From Nocardioides sp. (lineage in GTDB: Bacteria > Actinomycetota > Actinomycetes > Propionibacteriales > Nocardioidaceae), in NCBI GenBank assembly GCA_021166815.1, contig JAJPEO010000287.1:1-6807 (forward strand): DNA of 6,807 nt, read 5' to 3'. The translations under genes and the position numbers were made by a program. The notes below the pieces were generated by a model. It saw only the letters and a list, made by a program, of their open reading frames with translations, ran no database searches and was not told the origin of the DNA. Numbering within the stretch: position 1 is the first letter of the stretch; each line of letters opens with the position of its first letter. This document shows, piece by piece, positions 6,266 to 6,807 of this stretch.

Positions 6266-6807
6266 TCCGAGCGCCCCAGCCCAGTGCCGAGAACCTCGCC
6301 GAGCCGTTGCGGTCGCGCTGGAGCCCCAGCGTCTTCGACACCGAGCACCGCCTCGACCACGCCGAGGTCGAGACCCTGCTCCGGGCCGCGCAATGGGCGC
6401 CGAGCGCCGGCAACTTCCAGCCGTGGACGTTCTTCGTCTGCGAGCGCCGCAGTGCCAACCACGACCGGCTCGTCCCCACGCTGAGCCGTGGCAACGCGGG
6501 CTGGGTGCCGCGGGCCTCGGTCGTGTTCGTCACCGCGGCGCTGGTCCACGCCGAGCCCGACGACCCCCGCGCGCGCATGTCGGAGTACGCCCTCCACGAC
6601 GTCGGCCAGGCGGCCGCCCACCTGACGCTGCAAGCTCGGGCGATGGGCCTGCACGCCCACCAGTTCGCGGGCTTCGACCGCGAGGCGATGGCCACGGCGC
6701 TCGAGCTGCCGGCCACCCACCGCGTCCTCACCGGCATCGCCGTGGGAGTCCCCGGTGACCCGGCCGAGGTGCCGGAGCGCGACGCCGAGCGCGACCACCG
6801 TCCCCGG
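6262..6807 (+). CDS. Nitroreductase-family FMN-dependent oxidoreductase (runs off the right edge)
   Basis: A GTG at 6262 opens a frame of 182 codons that continues past the window; the stop is not visible. Family features are the N-terminal RSRWSPSVFD (17-26), where the Arg/Ser residues usually contact the FMN phosphate, then AAQWAPSAGNFQPWTF (42-57) with the conserved APSxxNxQPW, and HDVGQAAAHLTLQARAMGL (112-130). GIAVGVPGD (158-166) is the late strand-turn near the flavin. These mark an FMN-binding, NAD(P)H-using reductase that normally works as a dimer in the cytosol; the substrate is unknown. The length seen is close to that of a complete small nitroreductase (about 190-220 residues), so little is probably missing. 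The start overlaps the MFS stop as GTGA with no clear ribosome site, pointing to translational coupling. Confidence 0.92.
   Translation, partial: MIRAPQPSAENLAEPLRSRWSPSVFDTEHRLDHAEVETLLRAAQWAPSAGNFQPWTFFVCERRSANHDRLVPTLSRGNAGWVPRASVVFVTAALVHAEPDDPRARMSEYALHDVGQAAAHLTLQARAMGLHAHQFAGFDREAMATALELPATHRVLTGIAVGVPGDPAEVPERDAERDHRPR

Noticed and set aside
6177..6798. Minus-strand frames opposite the nitroreductase gene
   Set aside because: The plus-strand frame from 6262 carries clear nitroreductase motifs through the window end; the opposite frames show none.

Overview
The window is a stretch of very GC-rich DNA (about 70% G+C by eye) with dense, closely packed genes, GTG/TTG start options and strong third-position G/C bias. 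This fits a high-GC actinobacterium. A Nocardioidaceae-like host is my guess from overall style, not something the sequence proves.

The left two thirds (1-4377) is a four-gene, minus-strand set, read from right to left. It starts with a LuxR-type response regulator-like protein (4377-3646). Next come a signal-peptide-less subtilisin-family (S8) protease with a complete catalytic triad (3600-2299), a 652-residue protein of unknown family with an acidic plus Pro/Gly/Met-rich C-terminal tail (2282-324), and a second unknown protein that runs off the left edge (305-1). Gaps are 45, 16 and 18 nt with no visible terminator, so this is very likely one operon: a regulator, an apparently cytosolic protease and two unrecognised proteins. 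I do not recognise the system. A working idea is that the protease matures, activates or turns over its two unknown neighbours; this is inference from gene order alone.

A divergent intergenic region (4378-4533) separates this operon from plus-strand genes. It holds a short AT-richer patch with an imperfect inverted repeat and a candidate -10 element for the rightward gene.

The right third is on the plus strand. It holds a 107-residue membrane protein with three predicted transmembrane segments (4534-4857), a short spacer with two overlapping, mutually exclusive hairpins (4861-4889), a 12-TM-type MFS transporter of the drug/macrolide-efflux-like group (4934-6265), and a nitroreductase-family FMN enzyme (6262 to the right edge). 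The last two overlap by GTGA, so they are probably translationally coupled. No tRNA, rRNA, CRISPR array, transposase or insertion sequence was seen, and no gene-free stretch exceeds 300 bases.
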